From: an uncultured Clostridia bacterium
GTDB taxonomy: Bacteria; Bacillota; Clostridia; Peptostreptococcales; Anaerovoracaceae
NCBI GenBank assembly: GCA_938045615.1
Contig: CALIBC010000179.1
Span: 1-64,000, forward strand
DNA: 64,000 nucleotides
Reading direction: 5' to 3'
Below the pieces are notes generated by a model. The model had not been told where the DNA came from and did not search any database. It saw only the letters and a list, made by a program, of their open reading frames with translations. Shown here piece after piece: positions 16,193-24,791 of the stretch (position 1 is its first letter; every line of letters begins with the position of its first letter). Position numbers and translations under genes: made by a program.

Positions 16193-18442
16193 ATGGCCAA
16201 TCCTTTGAACAAAAGAATACCGAGAGAGCTAAAGAGTGATTTTGGAAAATATGCGGCACTCTTTTTGTTTTTGGCGTTGACAATTTTTTTAACGTCCGGT
16301 TTTCTCGTGGCTGACAACAGCATGAAGAGCGCTTACGATGAGAGCTTTGAGAAATATAACATTGAGGACGGCCATTTCATCCTTAAACACAGACTCAACG
16401 ATGCTCTGAAAGCAAAGGTGGAGAAAAAAGGAGTAAAGATCCACGAAACATTTTACAAGCAGCCGATCACATCAAAAAATCACAAACTCAGAATTTTTAT
16501 CCTGAGAAAAAAAATCAACGTACAGGATCTGCTCGAAGGCAGATTGCCGGAAAAAAGTGATGAGATTGCGGTCGACCGGCTGTTCGCCCGGAACAATTCG
16601 ATGAAGACGGGAGATAAGATTAAAGTCGGAGGATCCACGCGAAGAATTACGGGACTCGTTGCTCTTACCGATTACAGTGCATTGTTTGAAAACAATACGG
16701 ACTCAATGCTGAACGCAACATTTTTTGGTGTGGCGGTCGTTACCGGAAAAAGCTTTGAGAAAATTGATGAACCTCTTAACTACCAGTATTCATGGCTGAA
16801 CGACAAGAAGGATATGACGGACGGTGAGCGCAGAAAACAGGGGGAAGGCATCATAAAAGTCTTGGTAAAAGATTCTCTTTCCAATGTAAAAGAGGTTGTT
16901 CCGAGGATAGATAACCAGGCAATAAATTTTACGGGTGAAGATCTGGGCGGTGACAAGGCGATGTTCCTGCTCATGCTTTATATAATAATAGTGATACTCG
17001 CATTTATATTCGGGGTCACGACGAGAAGCACTCTGGAGGCGGAGGCAGGTTCGATCGGCACTTTGAGGGCTTCCGGATTCAGTAGCATGGAAATGGTGAC
17101 TCACTATACCGTTCTGCCGATACTCGTGACGCTGGCGGCAGCGATTGTCGGCAATATATTCGGTTACTGGAAAGGGAAAGAACTTATAGCGGGTATGTAC
17201 TATAACAGTTATTCTCTTACAACTTACAGAACGTTATGGAACAGCGAAGCTTTTTTACTGACAACCGTTGTTCCCTGCATAATAATAGCAATAGTCATAT
17301 TTGCGGTCATGTGGTGGACTTTCAGATTGTCGCCGATGAATTTTCTCAGGCGCGATTTCAAAAAGAGGAAACCGAAGCATGCCGTTAAACTCGGAGAAAT
17401 GCCGTTCCTGATGAGATTCAGGGTAAGAATCGTACTTCAGAATAAGACCACATATTTTCTCATGTTTCTCGGAGTATCGCTTGCGTGTATTCTGCTTCTG
17501 TTTGGACTTATGCTGAAACCCCTGCTCGATCATTATTCCGATGCGATTAAAAAAACGCAGATTGCAAAGTACCAGTACGTGCTGAAAGCTCCCGTTCCCG
17601 TCAGGCAGAAAGGCATCGAAAGATATGCGATGGGAGAGCTTGAGATAAATGAAAGAGATGATATGAGCGTGTACGGTATAAGGTATCATTCCGAATACCT
17701 GCCGGACTTGAAGTTGCCGGAAAAAAAGAATGAGGTTATCGCGACGACGGGATACATGGAGAAGTATAATGTCAAAGTCGGAGATACCGTCAGAGTCAAG
17801 AAAAAATACAGCAAAAAAGTTTACAGGTTCAAAATCGCGGGCAGTTATAATTATACCGGCGCATTCAGCGTATTTATGACAAAGCCCAATTTTGAAAAAA
17901 ACTTTAACAAAAGGGGCGGATATTTTAACGGATATTTTTCCGATACCAAGATAAAAAAACTGAAGAAGAAGTATGTGGCGACGATTATAACGGAAGATGA
18001 CCTCAAGAAAATGTCGAACCAGCTCGAAAAATCCATAGGCGGTTTCTTTAGGATTCAGACTGCATTTTCGATTATGCTGTATATGCTGATGATTTATCTG
18101 CTTGCGAAACTTATAGTGGAAAAAAATGCAGATTCTATTTCCATGGTAAAGATTTTGGGGTATAGTAATGGTGAAGTGGGCAGATTGTACAACAGAGCGA
18201 CGGCTTTCGTCGTGACGGTGTCGCTTATAGTGTGCTCGTTTGCAAGCGTGCCGGTGGTCGGAGTTTTATACAAGTTCATGGCCAAGGAGAAGATGAAAGG
18301 CTGGTTGGAGTACTACGTTCCGGACTGGATGGTTCCGCTCATAATAGCGATCGGTGTGCTGAGTTATTTTGTGATACAGAAGATACTTACGATAAAGATA
18401 AGAAGAATTCCTATGTCACAGGCGTTAAAAAACATGGAATGA
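16193..18442 (+). CDS. FtsX-like ABC transporter permease
   Basis: A 749-residue membrane protein with the two-copy FtsX layout: a helix near the N-terminus (about residues 20-40), a large extracytoplasmic domain, three helices in the middle, then a second half with the same pattern ending in three helices. The extracytoplasmic parts are unusually rich in Lys. ATG 16193 was preferred over GTG 16181 because GGTGAG lies 7 bases before it. It forms an exporter with the ATPase just upstream. Substrate unknown. Confidence 0.85.
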   Translation: MANPLNKRIPRELKSDFGKYAALFLFLALTIFLTSGFLVADNSMKSAYDESFEKYNIEDGHFILKHRLNDALKAKVEKKGVKIHETFYKQPITSKNHKLRIFILRKKINVQDLLEGRLPEKSDEIAVDRLFARNNSMKTGDKIKVGGSTRRITGLVALTDYSALFENNTDSMLNATFFGVAVVTGKSFEKIDEPLNYQYSWLNDKKDMTDGERRKQGEGIIKVLVKDSLSNVKEVVPRIDNQAINFTGEDLGGDKAMFLLMLYIIIVILAFIFGVTTRSTLEAEAGSIGTLRASGFSSMEMVTHYTVLPILVTLAAAIVGNIFGYWKGKELIAGMYYNSYSLTTYRTLWNSEAFLLTTVVPCIIIAIVIFAVMWWTFRLSPMNFLRRDFKKRKPKHAVKLGEMPFLMRFRVRIVLQNKTTYFLMFLGVSLACILLLFGLMLKPLLDHYSDAIKKTQIAKYQYVLKAPVPVRQKGIERYAMGELEINERDDMSVYGIRYHSEYLPDLKLPEKKNEVIATTGYMEKYNVKVGDTVRVKKKYSKKVYRFKIAGSYNYTGAFSVFMTKPNFEKNFNKRGGYFNGYFSDTKIKKLKKKYVATIITEDDLKKMSNQLEKSIGGFFRIQTAFSIMLYMLMIYLLAKLIVEKNADSISMVKILGYSNGEVGRLYNRATAFVVTVSLIVCSFASVPVVGVLYKFMAKEKMKGWLEYYVPDWMVPLIIAIGVLSYFVIQKILTIKIRRIPMSQALKNME

Positions 18443-18551
18443 TTCAATGTGTGCCTAGAAAGTCCTGAGAGCGGATGTTTTTAATAGATTTTAAATATCC
18501 CCACTAAGACTTATCGGGCAGTCACCATTTATAAGGAAAGGCGGAGGAACT

Positions 18552-18800
18552 ATGGAAAAATTGACAGTTGAGATCGACGGCATGTCGTGTGGAATGTGCG
18601 ATGCACACGTAAATGACCTTGTAAGAAAAAACTTTAATGTCAAGAAGGTCAAGGCCAACCATTCAAAAGGATCGGCGGAGATTATCACAGAAGAAAATAT
18701 CACTCAGGAGGATCTTACGAAGGCTCTGGCTGAAATGGGTTACAAGGTTCTATCGGTGAAAAGAGAACCTTACGTCAAAAAAGGTTTTTTCGGCCGCTGA
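18552..18800 (+). CDS. HMA-domain metallochaperone (CopZ-like)
   Basis: An 82-residue heavy-metal-associated domain protein. The MSCGMCDAHV motif gives the CxxC pair that binds Cu+ or a similar soft metal, in a ferredoxin-like fold. The C-terminal tail (VKKGFFGR) extends slightly beyond the domain. AAAGGCGGAGG precedes the ATG. No copper ATPase or CsoR regulator is next to it; the only P1B pump nearby is the SCAL-type one 5 kb upstream, so its partner is unknown. Confidence 0.88.
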   Translation: MEKLTVEIDGMSCGMCDAHVNDLVRKNFNVKKVKANHSKGSAEIITEENITQEDLTKALAEMGYKVLSVKREPYVKKGFFGR

Positions 18801-18884
18801 GAACTTTCATCCGGTGAGAACTTCTGGCCGGTATCTGCGCCCGGGGCAATATGAACTGCGGCGCCCGGGGCAATATGAACTGCG
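18791..18884 (+). repeat. Short repeats after the HMA chaperone gene
   Basis: TGAGAACTT, which includes the gene's stop codon, recurs once more at about 18815. Then a perfect 24-bp unit is tandemly duplicated at 18837-18860 and 18861-18884 (it begins GCGCCCGGGGCAATATGAAC). Confidence 0.75.
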
Positions 18885-18934
18885 GCATCCGAAAGCGCAT
18901 GCGGATCGGCTAAACGCAAAATGTGAGGGGGGTT

Positions 18935-19684
18935 ATGAAACTTATATCGTGGAACGTTAACGGACTCAGAGCCTGTCTTAAAAAAGGCTTTGAGGATGTT
19001 GTAAGAGGGTTTGACGCGGATTTTTTCTGCATTCAGGAAACAAAAATGCAGCAGGGACAGGCGGAAGTGGATCTGCCGGATTATGAGGAGTTCTACTGCT
19101 CCGCCGATAAAAAAGGCTATTCGGGAACCGCAATTTATGCGAAAGAAAGTCCGATGAGCGTGCAATATAATTTCGGAGAGCATACGGACGAGGGACGTAG
19201 CATAATTTTAGAGTACGAGAAATTTTATCTGGTAAATGTATATGTGCCGAATTCGCAGGAAAAACTGAAGCGGCTGGATTACAGGATGAAGTGGGAGGAC
19301 GATATTCGGGTTTTTCTGAAAGGCCTGGCAACTAAAAAACCGGTGATAATGTGCGGTGACCTGAACGTTGCACACCGGGAAATAGATCTGAAAAATCCTG
19401 CAAACAACAGGGGAAATGCTGGCTTTTCGGATGAGGAGAGAGGCAAGTTCGGGGAGCTGCTTGAGGCGGGATTTATTGATACTTTCAGGTATCTTTACCC
19501 CCATGCGGAGGGCATGTACAGCTGGTGGTCGTACCGTTTCAATGCCCGCAAAAACAATGCCGGGTGGCGCATAGACTATTTTATTGTCAGTGAAGCTCTG
19601 AAAGATAAGATAAGGGAAGCAACGATACACACCGAGATTTTCGGCAGCGATCACTGCCCCGTTGAATTGGAACTGGATCTGTGA
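18935..19684 (+). CDS. exoA: Exodeoxyribonuclease III
   Basis: AP endonuclease/3'-5' exonuclease of base excision repair. The 249-residue protein shows SWNVNGLRA at the N-terminus, the catalytic IQETK metal ligand, GDLNVAH, the RIDYF segment and the terminal GSDHCPV His, all of the ExoIII/APE1 family. Length is normal. ATG 18935 follows GAGGGGGG. Its 3' end seems to have seeded the tandem repeats that follow (19687-19782). Confidence 0.95.
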   Translation: MKLISWNVNGLRACLKKGFEDVVRGFDADFFCIQETKMQQGQAEVDLPDYEEFYCSADKKGYSGTAIYAKESPMSVQYNFGEHTDEGRSIILEYEKFYLVNVYVPNSQEKLKRLDYRMKWEDDIRVFLKGLATKKPVIMCGDLNVAHREIDLKNPANNRGNAGFSDEERGKFGELLEAGFIDTFRYLYPHAEGMYSWWSYRFNARKNNAGWRIDYFIVSEALKDKIREATIHTEIFGSDHCPVELELDL

Positions 19685-19782
19685 TAGAATCCGACAGGAT
19701 TGGGCAAAATAGCGATGCGAATCCCGCAGGATCAAGCAAAGCGGAGATGGGAATTCGGCAAGATCAATCAAAATGGAGATAA
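19664..19782 (+). repeat. 32-bp imperfect tandem repeats after exoA
   Basis: Three 32-bp units at 19687-19718, 19719-19750 and 19751-19782 begin GAATCCGACAGGATTGGGCA, GAATCCCGCAGGATCAAGCA and GAATTCGGCAAGATCAATCA. The end of exoA (19664-19686) looks like a shorter first copy. The last unit supplies the GGAGAT ribosome site of the next gene. Confidence 0.8.
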
Positions 19783-19786
19783 GAAA

Positions 19787-20701
19787 ATGGGTTCTGTAAA
19801 AAGCGGCATTTATTCCGTATGCGTGGCTGCGGCATGCGGTTATTTGGGCGGAAAATTCCTGAAACGCAGCAATAAAAAAATTGAAGTGAACAAACATCAT
19901 CTGAAATCGAAGAGTCTGCCCAAGGCCTTCGACGGTTTCAAGATAGCTCATGTTTCGGATTTACAGAGTCAGGAATTCGGATTGGGTCAGAGGGATCTCA
20001 TAAGCGCCGTTAGACATGCAAGAGCAGACATTATAGTGATCACAGGCGATTTGATAGACAGAAACCACACTGATTTTAGGCTTGCAACGGAAGCGCTTCA
20101 GGGAATGTGCAAGCTTGCGCCTGTCTATTATGTCAACGGAAATCATGAGCTTGCCATATCAAAACAGCGTATGACTGACTATTATGAGCACATGCGCGAT
20201 ATGGGAGTGCACATATTGCTTGACGCATCCGAAAAGATATCGCGGGGGAAAGATTCACTCAAAATCATGGGTCTTTCGGAGGAATCGGTGTTCGGTGCGA
20301 AAGAAATCGGATACGGGCACGTAGAAAGCTACGGGAAAGCGGTTCTTGCAAAGAGTGTACAGCTTTTGAGTGAAGGCTACGGCGCCGCACGGGAAGACGT
20401 AAGCGATGAAAAAGGTTTTTCTATATTGCTGACGCATGAACCACAGTATTTGGCGCAGTATGCCGAAGCAGGAATAAATCTTGTGTTTGCAGGTCATGCG
20501 CACGGCGGTCAATTCAGGTTGCCGGGAGGGCAGGGTCTGTTTTCGCCCGGGCAGGGGATACTGCCGAAAATAACCGGCGGATTTTATCTCAAAAACGGGA
20601 CTGCCATGATGGTCAGCAGAGGGCTTGGAAATAGCGTATTCCCTTTCAGATTGAATAATCAACCCGAAGTTGTTGCGCTGACGCTCCACACTGTGAAATA
20701 A
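19787..20701 (+). CDS. Membrane-anchored metallophosphoesterase (YaeI-like)
   Basis: A 304-residue calcineurin-like phosphoesterase. An N-terminal hydrophobic stretch (about residues 6-22) anchors it and is followed by the metal-ligand motifs HVSDLQ, GDLIDRN, GNHE, THEP and GHAHGGQ. These are the five motifs of the family that binds a two-metal centre. Similar proteins hydrolyse phospholipid or lipid A precursors in other bacteria; the substrate here is unknown. ATG 19787 is supported by GGAGAT, which lies in the last repeat unit. A second relative occurs at 60378-61583. Confidence 0.85.
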   Translation: MGSVKSGIYSVCVAAACGYLGGKFLKRSNKKIEVNKHHLKSKSLPKAFDGFKIAHVSDLQSQEFGLGQRDLISAVRHARADIIVITGDLIDRNHTDFRLATEALQGMCKLAPVYYVNGNHELAISKQRMTDYYEHMRDMGVHILLDASEKISRGKDSLKIMGLSEESVFGAKEIGYGHVESYGKAVLAKSVQLLSEGYGAAREDVSDEKGFSILLTHEPQYLAQYAEAGINLVFAGHAHGGQFRLPGGQGLFSPGQGILPKITGGFYLKNGTAMMVSRGLGNSVFPFRLNNQPEVVALTLHTVK

Positions 20702-20731
20702 AAACTTTCTTTTCCCAAAGGGAGTTTTTTT
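20701..20731 (+). terminator. Terminator after the phosphoesterase gene
   Basis: AAAACTTTC pairs with GGGAGTTTT (with G-T pairs) around a 10-base loop and is followed by T residues. Confidence 0.7.
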
Positions 20732-20742
20732 ATGCGATCCTA

Positions 20743-20771
20743 TTGACATTATATGTTGAAAATGATAATAT
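20743..20771 (+). promoter_or_regulatory. Promoter of the PC4-like gene
   Basis: TTGACA (20743-20748), a 17-base spacer and TAATAT (20766-20771), about 40 bases before the ATG. Confidence 0.75.
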
Positions 20772-20813
20772 CAGCCAAACAGAAGCCTTTGAGGATCATG
20801 AAAGGAGATTGAA

Positions 20814-21149
20814 ATGGCTAAGGATGAAAAAATATTGTTTGAGATCAAGGAGCACATCGGAACGATTTCTTCAAACACCAACGGTTGGGACAAGGAAATC
20901 AACATCGTGAGCTGGAATGGACAGAAGACACCTAAATTTGATATCAGAGCATGGAATGAGGATCATACGCACATGGCACGTGGAATCACTCTATTCTCGG
21001 ATGAAATGAGCGCTCTGGTGGATCTCTATTGCGAATGGAAAAAAGAGCGCGAAAAAAATGGGATAGATGGGGCGCCGACCCCCGAAGTATCAGGTAAAAC
21101 GGCAAATGAGTCGGTTGAAGTATTCGATACGGCGGCGGCCGTGCTTTGA
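20814..21149 (+). CDS. PC4/YdbC-like single-stranded-DNA-binding protein
   Basis: A 111-residue protein. The first 75 residues (KEHIGTISSNTNGWDKEIN, then SWNGQKTPKFDIRAW) match the YdbC/PC4 family, which forms dimers that bind single-stranded nucleic acid. The last 30 residues are a less ordered tail. ATG follows AAAGGAGAT. Its own promoter (20743-20771) and a terminator upstream make it an independent unit. Likely helps transcription or replication, but the bacterial role is poorly known. Confidence 0.8.
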   Translation: MAKDEKILFEIKEHIGTISSNTNGWDKEINIVSWNGQKTPKFDIRAWNEDHTHMARGITLFSDEMSALVDLYCEWKKEREKNGIDGAPTPEVSGKTANESVEVFDTAAAVL

Positions 21150-21268
21150 TTCGCAAGGCGCGGAAGCCGGCCTCATTTGACCCCGTATGATATAATGTAG
21201 TCACTGCTCGTTGAGCCCCGGAGCTCGACGGGCGGGTATCATTATGTTGGCGGAAAGAGATTGAATAT

Positions 21269-22837
21269 ATGAGGATAAACTTAAAACTTGAAGCAAGGGG
21301 AGATTTTGTCTGCGTTGAGGCGCCTGAGAAAAGCACGGTGGAAGATTTATATCTCATGCTGAAAGAAAAACTCAAATATACCGTGTTTCTTGCAAAAGTG
21401 AACAACAGTTACAGGGGACTTGCAAGTTCGGTTGAGGAAAACGACAATGTGGAGTTTCTAGATATTAGAAATCATGCGGCACATCTGGTTTATCAGAAAA
21501 GCTTGTGCATGGTTTACTTTGTCGCCGTAAGGAATGTTCTTGGAAAAGTCCATGTGGAGATAGAGAATTCTCTGAATCAGGGATTGTATACGACCATACG
21601 GACGCGTTTTAGTGACGAAGATGTAATGAAGATATCGGAGCAAATGCATAGAATGATATCATCCGATATGAGAATCGACTATAAAGGGAACAGAGTCTAT
21701 GAGCTTGACGGACACCGTGAGATCTCGGATAAGTATATGGTTCCGTCCACCGGATATCTTAAAGAATTTGATATAAGAAGGTATGAGAGAGGGATTCTGC
21801 TTAGATTCCCTTCGCAGGAAGATCCGGAAAGAGTGCCCGAATATAAGGATCAGCCGAGACTGTATGAAGCATTCAAGGAACAGGCTCGTTGGGACAAGTT
21901 GCTTCATGTGGATTATGTGACCGATTTGAACAGGATAATAAAAAACGGCGATGCAAAAGAATTGATAATGCTTTCGGAAGCGCTTCACGAGAAAAAGATC
22001 GCAGAGATTGCGGATATGATAAAGCAGAGAAAAAAGAGAATCATACTCATCGCCGGGCCGTCATCTTCAGGAAAGACGACCTTTGCGAGGCGGCTGTGCA
22101 TTCAATTGAAAGTGAACGGAATGGATGCCCTCTATCTGGGTACGGACGATTATTTCGTGGAGAGATCGGAAACGCCGCTTGATGAGCACGGAGAACCCAA
22201 CTATGAGGATCTGGATGCTATAGACACCGAACTTTTCAACGATAACATGAATGATCTGTTGAGCGGAAAGGAAGTTGATCTGCCAACGTTCAATTTCATA
22301 ACGGGCAGAAAAGAGTACGGGAAGCGAATAACCAAACTCAAGCAGGGACAACCGATAGTAATAGAGGGGATCCACGGGCTCAATGAGAAGATGACCGAGC
22401 AGATATCCAGAGAATCGAAGTTCAAAATCTACATAAGTCCGCTTACGCAGCTTAACATCGATCCGCACACAAGAGTTCCGACCACGGATGAAAGGATGCT
22501 ACGTAGGATGGTTCGGGATCATCAGTTCCGAAACCACGATGCAAAAGGCACCATTGCGGATTGGCCGAAGGTCAGAGCCGGTGAAGATAAGAATATATTT
22601 CCTTACAACGGGGAAGCGGATGTTCTGTTCAATTCATATCACGTGTATGAAATTGCCGTACTTAAGAAATATGCGGCGCCGATGCTGCAAAGCATAGAAC
22701 CTACAGAACCCGAATATGCCGAAGCAAGGAGGCTCTTAAGTTTTCTTAGTTTCTTTGACGTTATGGAAGATGACTCCGCTATACTTGCAAACTCGATAAT
22801 AAGAGAATTTATCGGGGGTAGCGTTTACGTGGACTGA
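21269..22837 (+). CDS. Nucleoside kinase with N-terminal TGS/ThrRS-like domains
   Basis: A 522-residue fusion protein. Residues 1-60 look like a TGS/ubiquitin-like fold and about 65-200 resemble the second additional domain of threonyl-tRNA synthetase. From about residue 255 there is a uridine kinase/phosphoribulokinase-type domain with the P-loop GPSSSGKTT and the DDYF segment that places the substrate. This fusion is widespread in Firmicutes and Thermotogae and is usually annotated as nucleoside or uridine kinase. It probably phosphorylates uridine or cytidine; the role of the front domains is unknown. ATG at 21269 with AAAGAGA upstream. Confidence 0.85.
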   Translation: MRINLKLEARGDFVCVEAPEKSTVEDLYLMLKEKLKYTVFLAKVNNSYRGLASSVEENDNVEFLDIRNHAAHLVYQKSLCMVYFVAVRNVLGKVHVEIENSLNQGLYTTIRTRFSDEDVMKISEQMHRMISSDMRIDYKGNRVYELDGHREISDKYMVPSTGYLKEFDIRRYERGILLRFPSQEDPERVPEYKDQPRLYEAFKEQARWDKLLHVDYVTDLNRIIKNGDAKELIMLSEALHEKKIAEIADMIKQRKKRIILIAGPSSSGKTTFARRLCIQLKVNGMDALYLGTDDYFVERSETPLDEHGEPNYEDLDAIDTELFNDNMNDLLSGKEVDLPTFNFITGRKEYGKRITKLKQGQPIVIEGIHGLNEKMTEQISRESKFKIYISPLTQLNIDPHTRVPTTDERMLRRMVRDHQFRNHDAKGTIADWPKVRAGEDKNIFPYNGEADVLFNSYHVYEIAVLKKYAAPMLQSIEPTEPEYAEARRLLSFLSFFDVMEDDSAILANSIIREFIGGSVYVD

Positions 22838-22876
22838 AAACGCAATGCTCCGCAAACTGTTTACCGCAGGTCTATT

Positions 22877-22916
22877 GCCACCGCAGCTTCGCTCATGGGA
22901 GGGAAGCTGCGGTGGC
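22877..22916. other. Perfect 14-bp hairpin between convergent genes
   Basis: GCCACCGCAGCTTC (22877-22890) and GAAGCTGCGGTGGC (22903-22916) pair fully around a 12-base loop. Neither side has a T run, so it is not a typical intrinsic terminator. It lies between the kinase gene and the leftward aldolase-like gene. Confidence 0.8.
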
Positions 22917-22936
22917 GCGTGGGTATATATGCATAT

Positions 22937-23968
22937 CTACAGGATAGCAAGAAGCTCTTTTATATCGTTTATGTCGGTTGCCCAACTTGTGCAGAATCTT
23001 ATTATGGTGTGATCATCATCATATTTTTCCGCATACTCATATACGACTTTCTCGGCAAGTGAAGCCATTTGACTGTTATCGACAATGACAAATACCTGGT
23101 TGGTCGGTGAGCGGAAATACAGCTTGTATCCCTTTTCGGTAAGCCCATTTTGAAGAAGCTGTGCGGATTCTATGGCGGGTTTTCCTATCCTTTCGTACAG
23201 CCCGTCCTCAAACAAAGTACCATACTGTATTCCGTGAAGTCTTCCTTTTGCAAGACATGCTCCGTGTTGCTTTATTATCGGAAAGAAATCTTTGATAAGA
23301 TTTTTATCGGGAAGAACTACGGCTTCGCCAAAAAGTGCGCCGCATTTTGTGCCGCCTATATAGAATACATCGCAGTTTGATGCAAGTTCAGGAAGTCTTA
23401 CGTCATTTTCCGGGCTTGCAAGCGCATACGCAAGTCTTGCACCGTCCACAAACAGAAGCAGACCGTTGCGCCTGCAAATATCATGAAATCTGCGCAGTTC
23501 GGATTTTGAATAGATGGTTCCGTATTCGGTTGGCTGAGAAATGTAAACCGCTCCCGGATGCACCATATGATCGCGATTTTCGTCGTCATTGAACTCATTT
23601 AAGAATTTCTCCAGTGTTTCTGGTTCAAGTTTGCCGAATTTATGGGGCAATGACAGCACTTTATGACCGAACAGTTCAACAGCTCCGGCCTCATGTGTGT
23701 TAACGTGACCGCTGCTTGCCGAGATGACACCTTCATAGGATCTCAGCAATGCGGAAAGCACGGTGGAATTTGCTTGTGTCCCGCCGACCATGAAGTGAAC
23801 GCTTCCGTTGGGGCAGCCGCAGGCATTCAGGATCAAAGCTTCTGCTTTTTCACAGAATTCATCCTCCCCGTAGCCCACACTTTTTGCGAGATTGGTTTCC
23901 ATAAGCTTCAGAAGTATAAGAGGGTGTGCCCCCTCCATATAGTCAGTTGCGAAGTTTAATTTTTCCAT
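22937..23968 (-). CDS. Low-specificity threonine aldolase-like PLP enzyme
   Basis: A 343-residue fold-type I PLP enzyme of the threonine aldolase/beta-eliminating lyase group, expected to split L-threonine into glycine and acetaldehyde. The glycine-rich GGTQANS segment binds the cofactor phosphate. FVDGARLAYA holds the Asp that contacts PLP, and the Lys in YIGGTKCGALFG is the Schiff-base residue. ATG 23968 follows GGAGGG. Glycine produced here could feed the glycine cleavage operon encoded at 42-49 kb; that link is inference. Confidence 0.85.
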   Translation of the reverse strand: MEKLNFATDYMEGAHPLILLKLMETNLAKSVGYGEDEFCEKAEALILNACGCPNGSVHFMVGGTQANSTVLSALLRSYEGVISASSGHVNTHEAGAVELFGHKVLSLPHKFGKLEPETLEKFLNEFNDDENRDHMVHPGAVYISQPTEYGTIYSKSELRRFHDICRRNGLLLFVDGARLAYALASPENDVRLPELASNCDVFYIGGTKCGALFGEAVVLPDKNLIKDFFPIIKQHGACLAKGRLHGIQYGTLFEDGLYERIGKPAIESAQLLQNGLTEKGYKLYFRSPTNQVFVIVDNSQMASLAEKVVYEYAEKYDDDHTIIRFCTSWATDINDIKELLAIL

Positions 23969-24056
23969 AAGGTTACCCTCCAAAATCTTTTAATTTGTCT
24001 AAACTCTCAAAGATATGGTAACACAGATAAAACCTTTTGTGAACGTCTTTACAAAC

Positions 24057-24100
24057 AAAAACCCCAAAAGAAGACCGTTTTGATGTCTTTTGGGGTTTTT
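24057..24100 (-). terminator. Terminator of desulfoferrodoxin (bidirectional form)
   Basis: AAAAACCCCAAAAG and CTTTTGGGGTTTTT form a 14-bp stem with T runs on both strands. It lies downstream of the leftward desulfoferrodoxin gene and upstream of the leftward aldolase-like gene. Confidence 0.85.
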
Positions 24101-24172
24101 AACCTTTTTCCGTTTATTTGTTCGGCTTGTGTTTAGCGAAAATATCGCTGTGCTTATCCACAATCCAAAGTA

Positions 24173-24550
24173 TTACAGAGCGGTTTTCCAAAGTCCGTGC
24201 AGGTTACAGTATTCATAAACGGCAACGGCCTTGTCTCCTTCGGCCAGAGAGAATACGGTTTCAGGTTTGTCGGTAGGTTTCAGATATCTGATCTGAAGCG
24301 AATTTTCGGTTTCCAGAATGATGAGTTCGATGTAGTGTTCCTCCATCATAGGGTGTTCCACGCTTCCGACCTTGACAGATACTTTGCTGCCGTCAACATC
24401 GACAACGGGTACATGCTTTTCCTGAGCAGCATCCACAGTGTTGGCTTCAAGTTTGTTCATAGGTTCTCCGCAACAGACTACCGGAACTCCCGAATTGTGA
24501 GCCATAACGACGATGTTTCCGCAATGTGAACATTTGTACATTTCCAACAT
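24173..24550 (-). CDS. dfx: Desulfoferrodoxin (superoxide reductase)
   Basis: A 125-residue iron protein that reduces superoxide to peroxide in anaerobes. The N-terminal domain I has the desulforedoxin Cys set (CSHC and the later CC pair) for a FeCys4 site. Domain II has HPMMEEHYIE and CNLHGLW, which supply the His ligands and the axial Cys of the catalytic iron. Both centres are intact. ATG 24550 follows AGGAGG. A good promoter lies at 24602-24629 and a terminator follows at 24057-24100. The peroxide it makes would be removed by peroxidases such as the peroxiredoxin at 57.6 kb. Confidence 0.95.
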   Translation of the reverse strand: MLEMYKCSHCGNIVVMAHNSGVPVVCCGEPMNKLEANTVDAAQEKHVPVVDVDGSKVSVKVGSVEHPMMEEHYIELIILETENSLQIRYLKPTDKPETVFSLAEGDKAVAVYEYCNLHGLWKTAL

Positions 24551-24601
24551 GATAATTTCCTCCTAAAAAATATTCGTAAGTTATTTTTCTGATGTATGCT
24601 A

Positions 24602-24629
24602 ATTATATACCCCCATAGAAAAAATGCAA
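24602..24629 (-). promoter_or_regulatory. Promoter of desulfoferrodoxin
   Basis: On the minus strand TTGCAT (24629-24624), a 16-base spacer and TATAAT (24607-24602), about 50 bases before the ATG. Confidence 0.7.
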
Positions 24630-24791
24630 ACAAAAATATTTGATACAATTTAACCTTGTCGTATATAATTTATGAGATTACCTGGCTCTGCACTAAAAAT
24701 CTTTAAAATAAGGGCGCTATCTGTGTTATAATGTTGCGTGACGAGTCTATGGCAACTGCGAAAAGCAAATAGCGAAAAACAGGTAGATGGT

